Origin: Castanea sativa
Taxonomy: Eukaryota; Streptophyta; Magnoliopsida; Fagales; Fagaceae
NCBI RefSeq assembly: GCF_040712315.1
Contig: NC_134014.1
Span: 40,723,634-40,787,633, forward strand
DNA: 64,000 bases
Direction of reading: 5' to 3'
Part shown: one piece after another, positions 11,511 to 22,685 of the stretch
Layout: the number at the start of each line of letters is the position of its first letter
How positions within the stretch are numbered: position 1 is the stretch's first letter
The notes under the pieces: generated by a model
Told to the model about the DNA's origin: nothing
Databases searched by the model: none
Seen by the model: the letters and a program-made list of their open reading frames with translations, nothing else
Program-made: the position numbers and the translations under genes

Positions 11511-12114
11511 TTCAATTTATTTATTTGATTTGAGTTCTGTTTAAGTAAAAAGAAAAAAAGTTAGAGAAAATAATCTCTCTGTTTTTTTTTTTTTTGGTAT
11601 ATTGTAGTTCTTTTTATATCCTTAATTAGGCTTGAATCAAGCTATAATTAAGGATTGACTAAATACTATGTTAAAAATGCATGAAATATTGTACTGCCAT
11701 TTTAAAATTGTAACTTGTCAATTCTTTTATTTATTTATTTTTATGCAAGATAGAAATTCTACTCTAACCTAAATTAAGTGTATATGTGTGTGAAGCTCTC
11801 TCCTCGAGACTTGAACCCCGGTCCTTACACCCCACATTCTACAAGCACTTATACTTATGAAGTGATCATTACATTAAGGATGTGCGGTGGTGTAAGTGTG
11901 AAATTCCAGAAATTTTATGATACTGACATAAAAATTTTTATAATAATTTTTGTAATAATAATTTTTTAATTATTACAAAATAATTATTACAAAAATTGAG
12001 TTGACAAAATTTTATTAATTTTCAACTAATGCACCACTAACATCATTTTATTATCTGTCATTCAACTTTAAGCCATTATTATCTCTTTTTGTTGACAACA
12101 AAGGATAGGAAATC

Positions 12115-12275
12115 AGTGGGTTTCAGTTAGCTTAACTGGTAAAGTCTCTGATGGTTGAATAAGAGATCTCGTATTCAATCTTTGACTATACCAAAAACCA
12201 ATTGGTGTCTTGGTCTAATAATAAAGAACTATTATCAAGAGCAGACGCCAAATGTTGAAACTCTCTCAAAAAAAT
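12115..12275 (+). mobile_element. tRNA-derived SINE
   Basis: The head carries a polymerase III A-box-like word TTAGCTTAACTGG and a weaker B-box-like GTATTCAATC about 45 bases later, as in a tRNA gene. It is followed by an unrelated body (ACCAATTGGTGTCTTGGTC, AATAAAGAACTATTATCA, GAAACTCTCTC) and an A-rich tail at 12267-12273. The B box is decayed, so the copy is probably inactive. It marks roughly the left edge of the second SCPL-upstream repeat copy. Confidence 0.75.
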
Positions 12276-12934
12276 GGGCAAGAAATCAAAAGGGCCAACT
12301 CTTTTACAACGGGTTGGACTAATTTGAATTTAATTTAGTCCTATATTTCTAACATCAGTTAATTTAAGAAAATTAACTAATTATAAACATGAACAAAATT
12401 AGAGGCTGTGATGATGACTTATCATTACAAATTTTTCAAAACAATAAGTTAGTGATACAAATATAATTTTCATAATGAATTTGGCTACAAACTTGGTTGT
12501 AAGCTAAAACTTATAATTGAAAGATGACATGTGTCCATGTCCCTATCATGTGTAGTACAAATGACTTACTAAATCATACTTAAGTGATTTAACAAGGATA
12601 TATATCATCTTTCTATTATTAGTTGTAGTTTAATCTTAGGCTACAATTAAGTTTATAGCGAAACTTTTTCCTTTCATAATTGCTAAGCTAAGATGTTTTG
12701 ATTTGTACATAATAAAAGAGGAGCCAATGGTGAACTCGTGTGAAAATGATGTTACACCAATATTGATAACTTGTCACTTTAGCATTTTTTTTAATTAAAA
12801 AAAGAACTCTATTTTTTTTTTTTTAAGTTAGGAAATTTTACATTACCAATACTTTTTTATTTTTTATATTATTTGGGTGTCAGTATGATACTTCTATTAA
12901 TAACAGAGCATGCATGATGATAATTACTTTTTCA

Positions 12935-13090
12935 ATTATCGCATATATTGATAACTCACATCACATAATTACTTTGTCACATAATTACTTTTTCAATTGT
13001 TGCATATATTGATAACTCACATCACATAATTACTTTGTCACATAATTACTTTTTCAATTGTTGCATATATTAATAACTCACGTCACATTA
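12935..13090. repeat. Tandem repeat, unit about 67 bases, 2.3 copies
   Basis: The unit contains GCATATATTGATAACTCACA, TCACATAATTACTTTGTCAC and ATAATTACTTTTTCAATTG. Two nearly identical copies and a partial third (with GATAACTCACGTCACATTA) follow each other. Within the unit the word CACATAATTACTTT is itself doubled. No function is visible. Confidence 0.85.
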
Positions 13091-13214
13091 AGTAATAACC
13101 TCAATAGTGTTTTTAGTATTTTTTTAAATTAATTTTTTCATGTTAGACGGTGTTAGGTTCAAATAAAATAATGTTTACCTCAAATCCGTTTGTAGATTCA
13201 ATATTCCGCCATTA

Positions 13215-14218
13215 GAGCATCCACAACAGTGGAGTAAAAAAAATAGCTATTTGGCACCTACAAAAGTCACTTTATTTATTTTACCTCTTCACAACCCACA
13301 ACAATGAAGCTATATTTTTAACTATTTGATAATACAAATAACTCATTAAAATAATGATAAAAACATCCACACAAAAAAAAAAAAAAAAAACTAGCACAGC
13401 ACAAACATCCACCACCACCAATCACAAATAAAATAAAAAATCACCAATCACAAACTCAAGCCACCACCCACCATTAGAAACCTACCATAAAAAAACCACT
13501 GCAAAAACGAAACCCACCACCACTGCCCACACTCACTGCCACCAGCCACCATCACCCACACCCACTGCCACTGCCATTACCACCCACAACCTCAACCTAA
13601 ATCAAAACCCAATCACAAACCCAAAACCAAATCACAACCTAAACCCACCATATCAACCAAAACCTAGCAAAAACCAAAAATCATCAAATCAATAAAGCTT
13701 GGATTCAATCTAGAGAGAGGGCTAGAGAGAGAGAGAGACAAAGAGAAAGAGAGGGTTAACCCACCATGGCTAACCCACCGCCGTCGCGCTGTCACAACCA
13801 AACCCACCAGATCAACTAAAACCGAAAATCATTAGATCATTTGAGCTTGGATTCGATCTAGAGAGACAAAACGACAGAGAGAAAGATCGGCACTAGGCAA
13901 GGGCTTGGGTCGGCGGCGAGTGGAAGAATTGAAGCTTGCAACGGGAAGAAATGAAGAGTGTGAGGACCGACTGAGGGGAGAGAGGAGCAACAAGTAGAAA
14001 TGGAGAAGGAGGAGAAAGAAAAAAAAAAATTCTATCTATTAGTGTGAACGCAAAAAAAAAAAAAATTTTTTTCTTTGATTTACAGTGCACATCTATCATA
14101 ATGTAGCTGAGAAGCAAAAATTTTTTTTGTTATAACTCCACTGTTGCAACTCCATTTTTGTGATTGGTGGTGCTAAAAATAGCAATGTAGCTATTTAGCA
14201 CCACTGTTGTGAGTGTTC
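13215..14218. mobile_element. PIF/Harbinger-like non-autonomous element
   Basis: Terminal inverted repeats GAGCATCCACAACAGTGG at the left and CCACTGTTGTGAGTGTTC at the right differ at 3 of 18 positions and continue more loosely inward (AGCTATTTGGCA / TAGCTATTTAGCA). Both sides are flanked by TTA (13212-13214 and 14219-14221), the target-site duplication of this superfamily. The 1 kb interior is rich in CCACCACC words on one side and GAGAGAG on the other, and encodes no transposase. It interrupts the second SCPL-upstream copy. Confidence 0.8.
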
Positions 14219-14499
14219 TTACATAGCCACGTATATGTATCACTTCTTTTTAATTTTTTATTGAATTTTTGCATAGATAATAACTGCAGAGGCGTGCATT
14301 AACAGTGACTTCGTTACGTTAGATAATATTTTTTTTGTCTTATTGAACAGTAATTCCATGGTAGATTTTATAGCCAGAGGGAGTAGATTGACCTTAATAA
14401 GGGCTTCCTTACCTCCTATTATTATCAAAGGAAAAATACTATTTTACACTCATTTTACGTTACAGTTTTACAGGTTCATAATTGATGCACTAATATACC

Positions 14500-15343
14500 T
14501 GTAAGGACACAATTTGAACTCCCGACCCACAATCAAAAGGGAAAGGGCTTGAAAGACATTTTTACAATAAATTTGTAGAGAGTGGGTTTGAAATCTAGAT
14601 TTCAAAGGTGGTTTAAACAACAAAGAAAAACGGGCTTTGGGCCCAATGGCACAAATAAGGAGTTATCTATAAAAATATGAATGAAAATTCCTCCTCAGAC
14701 ACAATCCGAGAATAGTTTATAATATTGCTTCTCAAGATAGATTACAATTGTGGATAGTCAGATTTATCATACACTATTCTTTCTTTTTTCTCCAAAGAAA
14801 AGCCTACCCTTCTTCCGAAGGTCATTTCTCTTATTTATACTTCCTCTTCCTCTCCTTCTCATCTTCCACCTCATGGTTATAACGCTGGTTTAGATACTTG
14901 TCCCATCAAATTTCCCTGAAGTCTTCTAGAGTCAGGGGCCAAGTTCCAAACCTCATGCTTAGGTCTCATTTCTCCATCAATGCAGCCAGCATATCAATTG
15001 CAGAGTCTTTAATGCGGGGGCGGTGGTAGCAGCTTTATCTTAAATATTCCACCGCCCTTTCTATTACCCTCCACGTGTACCGTATCTTCCCGAAACCATA
15101 GAAATTTCTATAACATAGCCTAGGGATATTAAACCTTCCCTTCTATTACCTCGGCTTTATTATCCGAGGACAAAGTCTTCCTCAGACATAATTATTCATA
15201 CACTATCACATCTTTACCTAGTATTTTCTTTATGAGATACATTCACACACTCCTAGATCACTTGATGTCCTCGGATTGGGCTTTTAGCCCAAGAGATATT
15301 CTTGGGCCATCCTTCATAAATTACTGGGCCTAATGTCCCTACA
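14500..15343 (-). repeat. 3' LTR of the Tat element
   Basis: Begins TGTAAGG and ends CCCTACA on the plus strand. A hand comparison of the first about 395 bases with the other LTR gives about 19 differences, mostly transitions, so roughly 95 percent identity. This copy keeps about 20 bases near 14890 that are absent from the other LTR. Confidence 0.9.
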
Positions 15344-15616
15344 ATAGCCCCTCGAGATTCTTATTTCTCCAATTCGGGATGAAAAGAGGATCTCGACATT
15401 TGTCTTCTTTTGTCCTGCGGATATTTGGCAATATTGCTGACAGGGATGATGATTTTTGAACTGCCCATCGCATGTTCCTGACGCTTCGGCATGCGAAGTG
15501 TCCCTAAATTAAATTCTGGCGTCTTTATGTTCCCTACGTTCAGCGACGTGACACATATCCAACGGTTGAGAATTGCCCTTGGGCAGAGGCAGGAATTCTC
15601 CCGCTTCATAATTCCT

Positions 15617-15660
15617 AACGATATATAAATACTAATTTCTTTCGAATCCTCTCACACACC
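15617..15660 (+). promoter_or_regulatory. TATA-box promoter of the antisense gene
   Basis: The word GATATATAAATAC (about 15620-15632) is an excellent plant TATA box. It is followed at about 30 bases by a CA-rich start-like region (CTCACACACCACAACG) and a 230-base CT-rich leader up to the ATG at 15900. It lies inside the retrotransposon but outside the LTR and points opposite to gag-pol. Confidence 0.65.
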
Positions 15661-15899
15661 ACAACGCTCCTATAACGTACCTGCCACATTTGCCATCTAC
15701 ACGTGCTTTCTCTTTTTACCAAATACCCTGTTCGAGGTGACCGTGCCTTCTTTTTTTAAAGTAAGTTCTCCCATACTCTCTCCATTTCTTATCAGCTCTT
15801 TTTCTTTTTGTTTTTCTTCCTTTCCTCTGTACTCTGTTATCCTCGGCTTAGTCTATTTTCTTAGTTTCTCTAACATACCAACATCCTTTTTTTTCCAAA

Positions 15900-18548
15900 A
15901 TGAGTAGATTTGCATCCCTAGTGGATTCAAATGAAAAAATAGAGCAATTTAAGGCTAAATACCGAATTCCCTCGAGGGTATCTATTAGGTACTGTACAGA
16001 AGAGGAGTATTTTGTAAAAAGAAAAACAGGAGAGGTAGTAATCCTGATGATTACATTCATCGAAGGAGGGATGAGAATCCCCATGGGGACTGTAACTAGG
16101 GATTATCTTAGGGCTTTTAGAATAGCTCCTACCCAGTGTGCCCCAAATGTTTTTAGGATCCTAGGTTCCATAGATGCCTTAAATGAGAAGATGAACCTAG
16201 GGCTCACTCATCACGATGTGAAATGGGTTTATAACCTCCACTACCTAACGAAAAAAGATGAATACTACTTAAAATCTAGGCATCCAGTAGTTAGGTTAAT
16301 TTAGTGTCTGCCCGAATCTAATAAGGGTCTAAAAAACGACTTCCTGATCATATCAGGAGATTGGCACGACGGCTTACCCTATCCGACAAAGGAGGGGACC
16401 CCAGGTGAAGTTTTAGATCTATCTAAAACCCTTAAAAACCATTCCTTTTATCTTTTTATCTATTCTTACCTTGTTTTTCTTTCTTTTGGACAATTCTGCA
16501 GACCCACACGTAGCGGATCGTCACCCTCTCCTTGTTGATTTTGGGAGATTGGACAGAATTTCACAAGCCGAAGTTTTCGTGCATATAGACGGCCAACTCT
16601 GAGCGGCTCATTTAATCCTCGACTACGATCCCATTTCCAAAGCTTTTCAGGCACCGAAGTGTGTGATTAAAGCCAAGGACCCACGTCTTCCCCAGATCAG
16701 CGTTGCCGTTGAAGGTTTTCTGCTACCTGAGGGGGCTCCTATTCCTCAGGGTACCCTGGTTACCCAACCCGTACAACCCCCACAACCCGTTCCGGTAGGG
16801 ATTCCCCTAATCCCTCTTTCAACACAACACATACTTGGTGAAGCAACCTCTTCCCAACCCAGCATAAAGGAAGAAGAAGAGATTGTTGAAGTATCTGATT
16901 CCGAGGACGAGTTCGAGGTTTTTAATCAACCTCACTCCCTCGAAGACCAAGTTTTTATCCTCGGCACATCCTCTCAAGTCTCACAAGACATCATCCAACA
17001 GCATGATCCCATGGGTATCCAGCGCAAGGCCAAGCCGAGTCTAAAAGATGTACTAGAGGCTCAAGCAGGGCCTCAAGAGCTTCCTAAGGAACCTCGCACT
17101 AGGGTCCAAGATAAAGGTTCTGAAAAAGGCCCTGAATTAAGGCTCCCTCCTCCTCCTCCCCCTTCTTCCCAATCTCAGCGTATCAACCCGGCTGACCACA
17201 AAAGAAAACGGGACCAGCAAAAAGGGAAAGAAGTGATGAAGGTAGGAAAGGGCTCTCTTCCTAAGGAGCCTGAGATCGAAAAAGGAGGAAAACAGGCCCG
17301 CACCGTGCAAACGAGGTCAGATAGACGGACTGAATCTCACGTGGCCATACACAATCCACTCTGGCTCCCTGATATGACTATGGATGACCATGCAGTCACT
17401 GTTGATGCATCCATTAGGAACTTCGATGAGGGAACAGCTGCTTGCGTAAAAGACGCATTGGAGCAAGCTTTGCTGTTACCCAAGGATATGGGTGAGCTCA
17501 GAAAAAAGAGAGACCAAAATGTCTTTATGATTCTGAAAAAGGAACTTGCCATGGTAAGCATCTCTTCTAAACCTTGTCCATTTCTATTCCTGTTATTTTT
17601 ATAAAACTTATAAATTTGTCTTTTTTGTATTGTTGTCTTTCATTCATAGGCTGTTCAGTCTGCTCATAAGGTAGAAGAGATCGCCATTAGCTCGTATAAA
17701 TCTTTGAAGGCCGAAGAATCAAGGCACGAAAACGCCCAAAGGATGTCGGACCTACAAAAGAAAAAACTGCAAGAGGTCTCAGATAAACTGGTTGAGGTAG
17801 AGAGTAAGAAGTCCAGCTTGAATGCTGCTCTTAAAACAACTGCGAAACAAACCGAGGACCAACGACTGCTGCTTAGGCAAACTGATGAGAACCTTGCTGC
17901 AGCGAGAAAGCTAGTTGAGAACCTTAAAAAAGATTTGAAGGAGTCTAAGAGGGTAAAAGAGGAGGCCATCAAGAGCAAAGAGAAGGCCCTTCAAGAAAAA
18001 GAAGAGGATGAGAAGGCAAGAGAAGAGGTTGTGAATGCAAAAGACCGAGTTGAACAGGAAGGTTATGAGGTCGGCGTGAAGGAGATCATAGAAACCTTCA
18101 AGGCTCAGGTCCCTGAGGTATGCAGGCATTACTGCCTCCAAGTGTGGAACGAGCACTTTCCCGAGCTGGGGTTGAGGCTTCTTCTACTCTTTGGAAAGCA
18201 GAGAGTGTCGACTACCCTCCAGCCATTCGAGCCTCTGACCTTTCTTAAGTCGATGATGATGCTAACCTACCACTATCTGAGGATAAGGAAGGTGAGCTGG
18301 CTAAAGACTCTGCCTTTGCTGAAGGTCAACTCCCAAAGCAAGCTGATCCAATAGAAGGAAAGGCACTAGAGGACACACAGCCCTCAAGTGACCCCAAAGA
18401 CTCTTCCAAGGATAAGCAGGGTGATCAAGCAAATCCGACAACCTTGAAGGATGATCCAAAAGGCAAAGGAATAGCTGTTGAGTCTTCGGCGCAGCCTCAA
18501 CTTCCTCAAGACCCTAAAGGCCCTTTGAAGATAAAGTTGAAGCAGTGA
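15900..18548 (+). pseudogene. Antisense spliced gene (aORF) of the Tat retrotransposon
   Basis: Read opposite to gag-pol, three exons are visible: 15900-16404, 16502-17553 and 17650-18548, with GT/AG borders and matching phases. Exon 1 encodes a compact globular region starting MSRFASLVDS and ending near SGDWHDGLPYP. Exon 2 is rich in proline and acidic residues (IKEEEEIVEVSDSEDEF) and in basic patches (KRKRDQQKGK), looking like a nuclear linker. Exon 3 is a long heptad-rich coiled coil (about LQKKKLQEVSDKL to EVVNAKDRVEQE) and an acidic tail. The copy is broken: TAG at about 16302 and TGA at 16600 (both at likely Gln/Arg codons), a frameshift near 18160-18170, and another stop near 18248. 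Polyadenylation-like AATGAA follows. Antisense ORFs are known in some Tat and Grande-like elements; their function is unknown. I do not recognise a catalytic motif. Confidence 0.7.
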
Positions 18549-19015
18549 TTGTTCTCCTCTCGTCTTTAGCCTTTCCTTTATTTCTACCTAGTGTAATTCT
18601 GATAATTCGCAAGTACTTTTGTAATTCCAAAGAATTTTGAATTTAATGAAAACATAAGTTCTACCTTCTTTGTTTGATGTTTTTGCTTTTGTTTTGCCTT
18701 GATCATACTACTTCATACTTGTTTTGCTATATTTAAAATAGTAATCCTTTTACCCTTATTAGTTTACTAAAGCCAAAGCAGCAACCTGGATTGAATTTAG
18801 GCAATAAACATGTTCAACATGTCTGTAAATGCATTAAGTGATGCTCATGGATTTCTATCCATTTATCACTATCTAAGGGAGACTTTAAGATATACGTAGT
18901 TGAATTTCGTTTAGATGGGGCACGTCTAAGGACCAAAACGTTTATTAGGCTCTATTCAACACTTAGTGAGATATCCATTTAGATAAGGCATATGGTCCAA
19001 TGATCTAGATGGTGA
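18549..19015. other. Spacer between antisense gene and integrase
   Basis: The first 120 bases look like the 3' untranslated end of the antisense gene, with AT-rich T-rich words and ATTTAATGAAAAC at about 18640. The remainder contains words of the type GATGGGGCACGTC and GATATCCATTTAG that return in the tandem block that follows. No open frame is supported. Confidence 0.5.
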
Positions 19016-19340
19016 AAAGAATTGAAATGTTAATTTCCCCAAAGTAGATGATCCGAGGACCAGACATAACTAAGGTTCTGTCTAACACTTGATAAAAAAA
19101 TATCAATTTAGATGAGGTATGTGGTCCGAGGATCCAGGCATAGGTATGTAGTCTGAGGATCCAGGCATACCAAGCTTCAATTTGATACTTAGTGAAAAGA
19201 ATTGAAATGTTAATTTCTCCAAAGTAGATGATTCGAGGACCAGACATAACTAAGGTTTTGTTTAACACTTGATAAAAAATATCAATTTGGATGAGGTATG
19301 TGGTTCGAGGATCCAGGCATACCAAGCTTTAGTTTGATAC
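19015..19340. repeat. Tandem repeat in the Tat element, period about 180 bases
   Basis: GAATTGAAATGTTAATTT, CCAAAGTAGATGAT, CGAGGACCAGACATAACTAA, AACACTTGATAAAA and GAGGATCCAGGCATA occur twice in the same order, at 19019-19145 and 19200-19322. The non-coding zone between pol and the 3' LTR of Tat elements is known to be prone to tandem amplification, which can found satellites. Confidence 0.85.
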
Positions 19341-19469
19341 TTAGACAAACGAAGATAATGAACGTAATATAGTGTCAATAAAAATGGCCGAAGTGCCTTA
19401 CATTTAATAATAGTACCTCTGTAGGTTATTTACATTCCAGGGACGTTGTACAACATATTCATCTAGATC

Positions 19470-20740
19470 TTCAAGATTATAAGCCCTTATGCCTGCGACC
19501 GAGGTAATACAATAAGGTCATTCCCAGTTAGGTCCCAGTTTTCCCCATGTCGGGTTCTTTGTTGTACCCAAAACTTTCCTCAGTACCAAGTCCCCAGGTG
19601 TAAGAGGCCGTAGTTTTACATAAGAATCATACCCCTGCTTGAGTTTGTGTTGATAATAAGCTAGTTGAACCATGGCGTTCTCTCGTCGTTCTTCAACTAA
19701 GTCTAGACTTCTCACCAATAGATTATCATTGCTGCCTGGAGTGAAGGAGTTCTTCCTTAGTGTTGGGAACCCAGTTTCTAGAGGTATTACTGCCTCGGCT
19801 CCATAAGTCATGGAGAAGGGTGTTTCTCCTGTGGACCTTCGTGGTATAGTTCGATATGTCCACAAGACATGTGGCAGTTCTTCCACCCATCTTCCCTTAG
19901 CACCACCCAACCCTTTCTTGAGCCCATTAATTATCACTTTATTGATAGCCTCGGCTTGCCCATTCCCTTGAGGGTAAGCTGGAGTGGAATTTCTATTCGT
20001 GATGCCTAGATCACAACAGTATTTTCTAAAGGCCTTATTATCAAATTGTAGACCATTATCTGATTTGAAAGTATGAGGGATTCCAAACCTGGTGACAATA
20101 TTCTTCCATACAAACTTTTTTGCTTCCATGTCTCTGATATTTGATAATGGCTCAGTTTCAATCCATTTGGTGAAATAATCTGTTCCGACGAGGAGCCACC
20201 GCCTATTCCCTGCTGCTTTTGGGAAAGGTCCAACAATGTCCAAGCCCCATTGAGCAAAAGGCCAAGGGCTAGATAGAGGATTAAGAACACCTCATGGTTG
20301 ATGTATGTTAGGAGTGAATCTTTGACATTGGTCACACTTCTTCGCATAATCCTGTGCTTTTCTTTGCATATTGGGCCACCAATAGCCCTGAGTAAGGGCT
20401 CTATGAGCTAAAGACCTCCCTCCAGTGTGGCTTCTGCAAATCCCTTCATGCAACTCTTCCAAAAGTAACTCCATTGCTTCTAGGTGCATACATAACAAAT
20501 ATGGTCCTGAAAAAGAGCGCTTGTATAATTTCTGATCCTCGGACAGCCAGAACCGAGGTGCTTTCCTGTGAACCTTATCTGCTTCAGACTTTTCTTTAGG
20601 TAAGATATCATCTTTGAGAAATGTCACAATTGGATCCATCCAACTAGGCCCTGTCCTAATTTGAAGAATTCGAGTGGCGTTATTACTCGTCCCAGTGGGT
20701 TTCCACAGATCTTTAACAAGGATGACCCGAGGTAGGCTTT
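19470..20740 (-). pseudogene. Integrase of the Tat element
   Basis: Minus-strand frames carry the N-terminal zinc-binding module with HEGICRSHTGG...CDQCQRF (His/His/Cys/Cys order, about 20350-20450) and the catalytic core starting MDIVGPFPKAAGNRRW with the DDE residues in GTDYFTKW, SDNG and GNGQAEAINK. A C-terminal region follows with PGDLVLRK. The integrase inserts the cDNA copy into the host chromosome. The core is open from 20243 to 19518; the two modules are in different frames and separated by a stop at about 20290, so this copy is inactive as written. Confidence 0.85.
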
Positions 20741-21857
20741 GCGCGGAGGATGTTGTGAGTGTGGCCAAGGAGTCAGCATGAGTATTCCCACACCTGGACA
20801 CATGTAATAAAGAAAAGGACTCAAATTTGGATTGCATATACCTGACCTGGGTTAGGTATCCTTGCATTCTTGAATCTCTTGCCTCTAGCTTCCCTTCCAC
20901 TTAGCCTACCACCAATAGTGAATCCGAGAACATTTGTACTATCTTCCCTCCTATCTTATAAACCATGTTCATTCCAGCGAGGACGGCTTCATATTCTGCT
21001 TCATTATTGGTGGCCGAGAACCCTAATCTCAAATATTTCTCAAAAGTAATTCCCTCAGGGGATACCAAAACTAGCCCCACACCAGATCCTCTTTGATTTG
21101 CTGCTCCATCAACATATACTTTCCACAACGGAGGCTCTTTGTACAAAATCATGCCAACTGATTTTTTATCCATGCCTGATCCTTTAATATACTCCGCCAC
21201 AAGATCCGCAATGACTTGCCCCTTTATAGAGGTACGATGCATATACTTGATATCGAAAGCCCCTAGGACAGTTCCCCATTTGGCAATTCTTCCCGTATAA
21301 TCCGCACTCCGAAGTATAGACTTATGAGGGAGTTGTGTTAGGACAACAACTGTATGAGACTGGAAGTAATGGGGAAGCCTTCGCGTAGCATGCACCACCG
21401 CTAAGATTGCTTTCTTTAGTGGTAAATAATTCACCTCGGCTTCATGCAAAGACTTGCTTACATAATAAACTAGCCTCTGTACATTATCATCATCCCGTAT
21501 AAGAACCAAACTAACTGCATGATTAGCTACTGCAATATATGCGAACAGAACTTCATCAATTTCTAGTAGAGACATAACGGGTGGTTGCGAGAGATATTCT
21601 TTAAGTTGTTGAAAAGCCACCGCACACTCCTCGGTCCATTCAAAACCCTTCCATTTATTTAACAATTGAAAGAAAGGCTTGCATCTGTCCGCGGACCGAG
21701 AAATAAATCGGTTGAGGGCAGCAGTCATTCCTGTTAGTCTCTGAACCTCTTTAGGATTCCGAGGTGGGTGTAAGTTGCTAATGGCCTTGACCTGAGCAGG
21801 ATTGACCTTAATTCCCTGGTGAGTTACCATATAGCCTAGAAACTTGCCCGACCCCAC
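20740..21857 (-). pseudogene. RNase H region of the Tat element (two RNase H domains)
   Basis: The frame 21857-20901 starts with the RT connection (GKFLGYMVTHQGI, VQRLTGMTAALNRF), continues with the Gypsy RNase H (YVSKSLHEAEVNYLPLKKA) and then a second, archaeal-type RNase H (YVDGAANQRGSGVGLVL, NNEAEYEAVLAGM). The final segment, after a stop at about 20900, has CGNTHADSLATL. The double RNase H is a recognised mark of the Tat lineage. RNase H removes the RNA strand during cDNA synthesis. Confidence 0.85.
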
Positions 21858-21879
21858 ACCAAAAGAACATTTAGAGGCA

Positions 21880-22634
21880 TTGAGTCACAATTTGTACTTT
21901 CTCAGCATTTGAAAAGTGTTGCTCAGATCTTCCAAATGCGTAGAAACCGCTTTACTCTTTACCACCATGTCATCCACATATACCTCGATAGTTTTTCCCA
22001 GCTGTGGTTCAAACATCCTAGTCATCATCCTTTGATAGGTAGCTCCTGCGTTCTTCAAACCAAAGGGCATCACCTTATAATGATAATTTCCTGTAGGAGT
22101 GACAAATGCAGTCTTTTTCTGGTCCTCCACAGCTAAAGGTATTTGGTGATAACCTTGGAAAGCATCAAGAAAACTCATCCGAGGATGCCCAACAGTAGCA
22201 TCCACCAACTGATCAATCCGAGGCATTGGGAAAGAATCCTTCGGACAAGCCTAGTTTAAATCTATGAAATCCACACAAACTCTCCACTTCCCATTCTTCT
22301 TTTTTACCACCACCGTATGAGCTAACCATTATGGATAAAAAACTTCTTTGATAGCACTTGCCTTTTTGAGTTTGAGCACTTCCTCCTTAACAGCCTCAGA
22401 ATGCTCTTTGGAGGATTGCCGAGGTGGTTGCCTCCTCGGTACCACAGCTGGATTGACATTTAAATGATGAAAAATAAAATTCGGATCAACCCCAGGGGCT
22501 TCGTAAGCATTCCATGCAAATACATCCATATTTCTCTTTAAAAACAAAATTAACTCTGTCTTCTCCTCCTGTGGCAATTGAACCCCCACCTGAAAGAACT
22601 TTTCAAGGTCATCGTCTATGAGAACCCTTTCCAA
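21880..22634 (-). pseudogene. Reverse transcriptase of the Tat element, with stops
   Basis: The finger and palm parts are recognisable: MDVFAWNAYEAPGVDP before the domain, VKEEVLKLKKASAIKEVFYP, then after stops at about 22328 and 22252 the segment PRIDQLVDATVGHPRMSFLD, FQGYHQIPLA, FVTPTGNYHYKVMPFGLKNA and the active-site YVDDMVVKSK. The catalytic aspartates are kept. Stops between the blocks show that the copy cannot make a full polyprotein. Confidence 0.88.
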
Positions 22635-22685
22635 TTCTTCACATGCAGGTTCATCTACCTTAGTTGTGGCCAGAGACTTTGATTG

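Larger units (their letters stand above)
7299..11520. mobile_element. CACTA-like DNA transposon, non-autonomous, with captured gene exons
   Basis: The left end starts CACTACAAAACA, matching the CACTA (En/Spm) terminus, and is followed by clustered direct and inverted GCCGCGTTTTT/AAAAACGCGGC repeats (7310-7670). A second cluster of the same repeats, partly changed to GCCACGTTTTT, occurs at 11240-11510. This arrangement of subterminal repeats around an unrelated core is typical of CACTA elements. The core holds a GC-richer first-exon-like block (7690-8010), tandem AGGGTTTCGATTTT units (8030-8190) and tyrosyl-tRNA synthetase exons (9417-10320), but no transposase. A clean right terminus ending TTGTAGTG was not found; TTGTAGTT at about 11605 is the closest, so the right border is uncertain. 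It inserted about 80 bases after the SCPL stop. Confidence 0.6.
12310..14494 (+). repeat. Second copy of SCPL upstream repeat, left part
   Basis: This stretch aligns by eye with 1040-2720. Shared words include TCTAACAT...AAAATTAA, CTAAGATGTTTTGAT..ATAATAAAA, GTTTACCTCAAATCCGTTTGTAGATTC and TTAACAGTGACTTCGTTA. The alignment is broken by the Harbinger-like element at 13215-14218 and by the Tat retrotransposon inserted at 14500, and resumes at 25585. Locally duplicated 67-base units sit inside it at 12935-13090. Confidence 0.75.

Noticed and set aside
11600..11612. TTGTAGTT as the right end of the CACTA-like element
   Set aside because: The last base differs from TTGTAGTG, it does not follow the subterminal repeats closely, and no 3-bp duplication matches the left flank TGA.
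12115..12190. Possible tRNA gene
   Set aside because: The A-box-like word is there but the B box and acceptor stem are not; the tail and body show it is a SINE.
13893..14117. 74-codon minus-strand frame
   Set aside because: It arises from GA/CT-rich sequence inside the Harbinger-like element and has low-complexity Phe and Ser runs.
15361..15609. 82-codon minus-strand frame between Tat 3' LTR and antisense gene
   Set aside because: It covers the promoter region of the antisense gene and lacks any Gypsy domain; no support as a gene.
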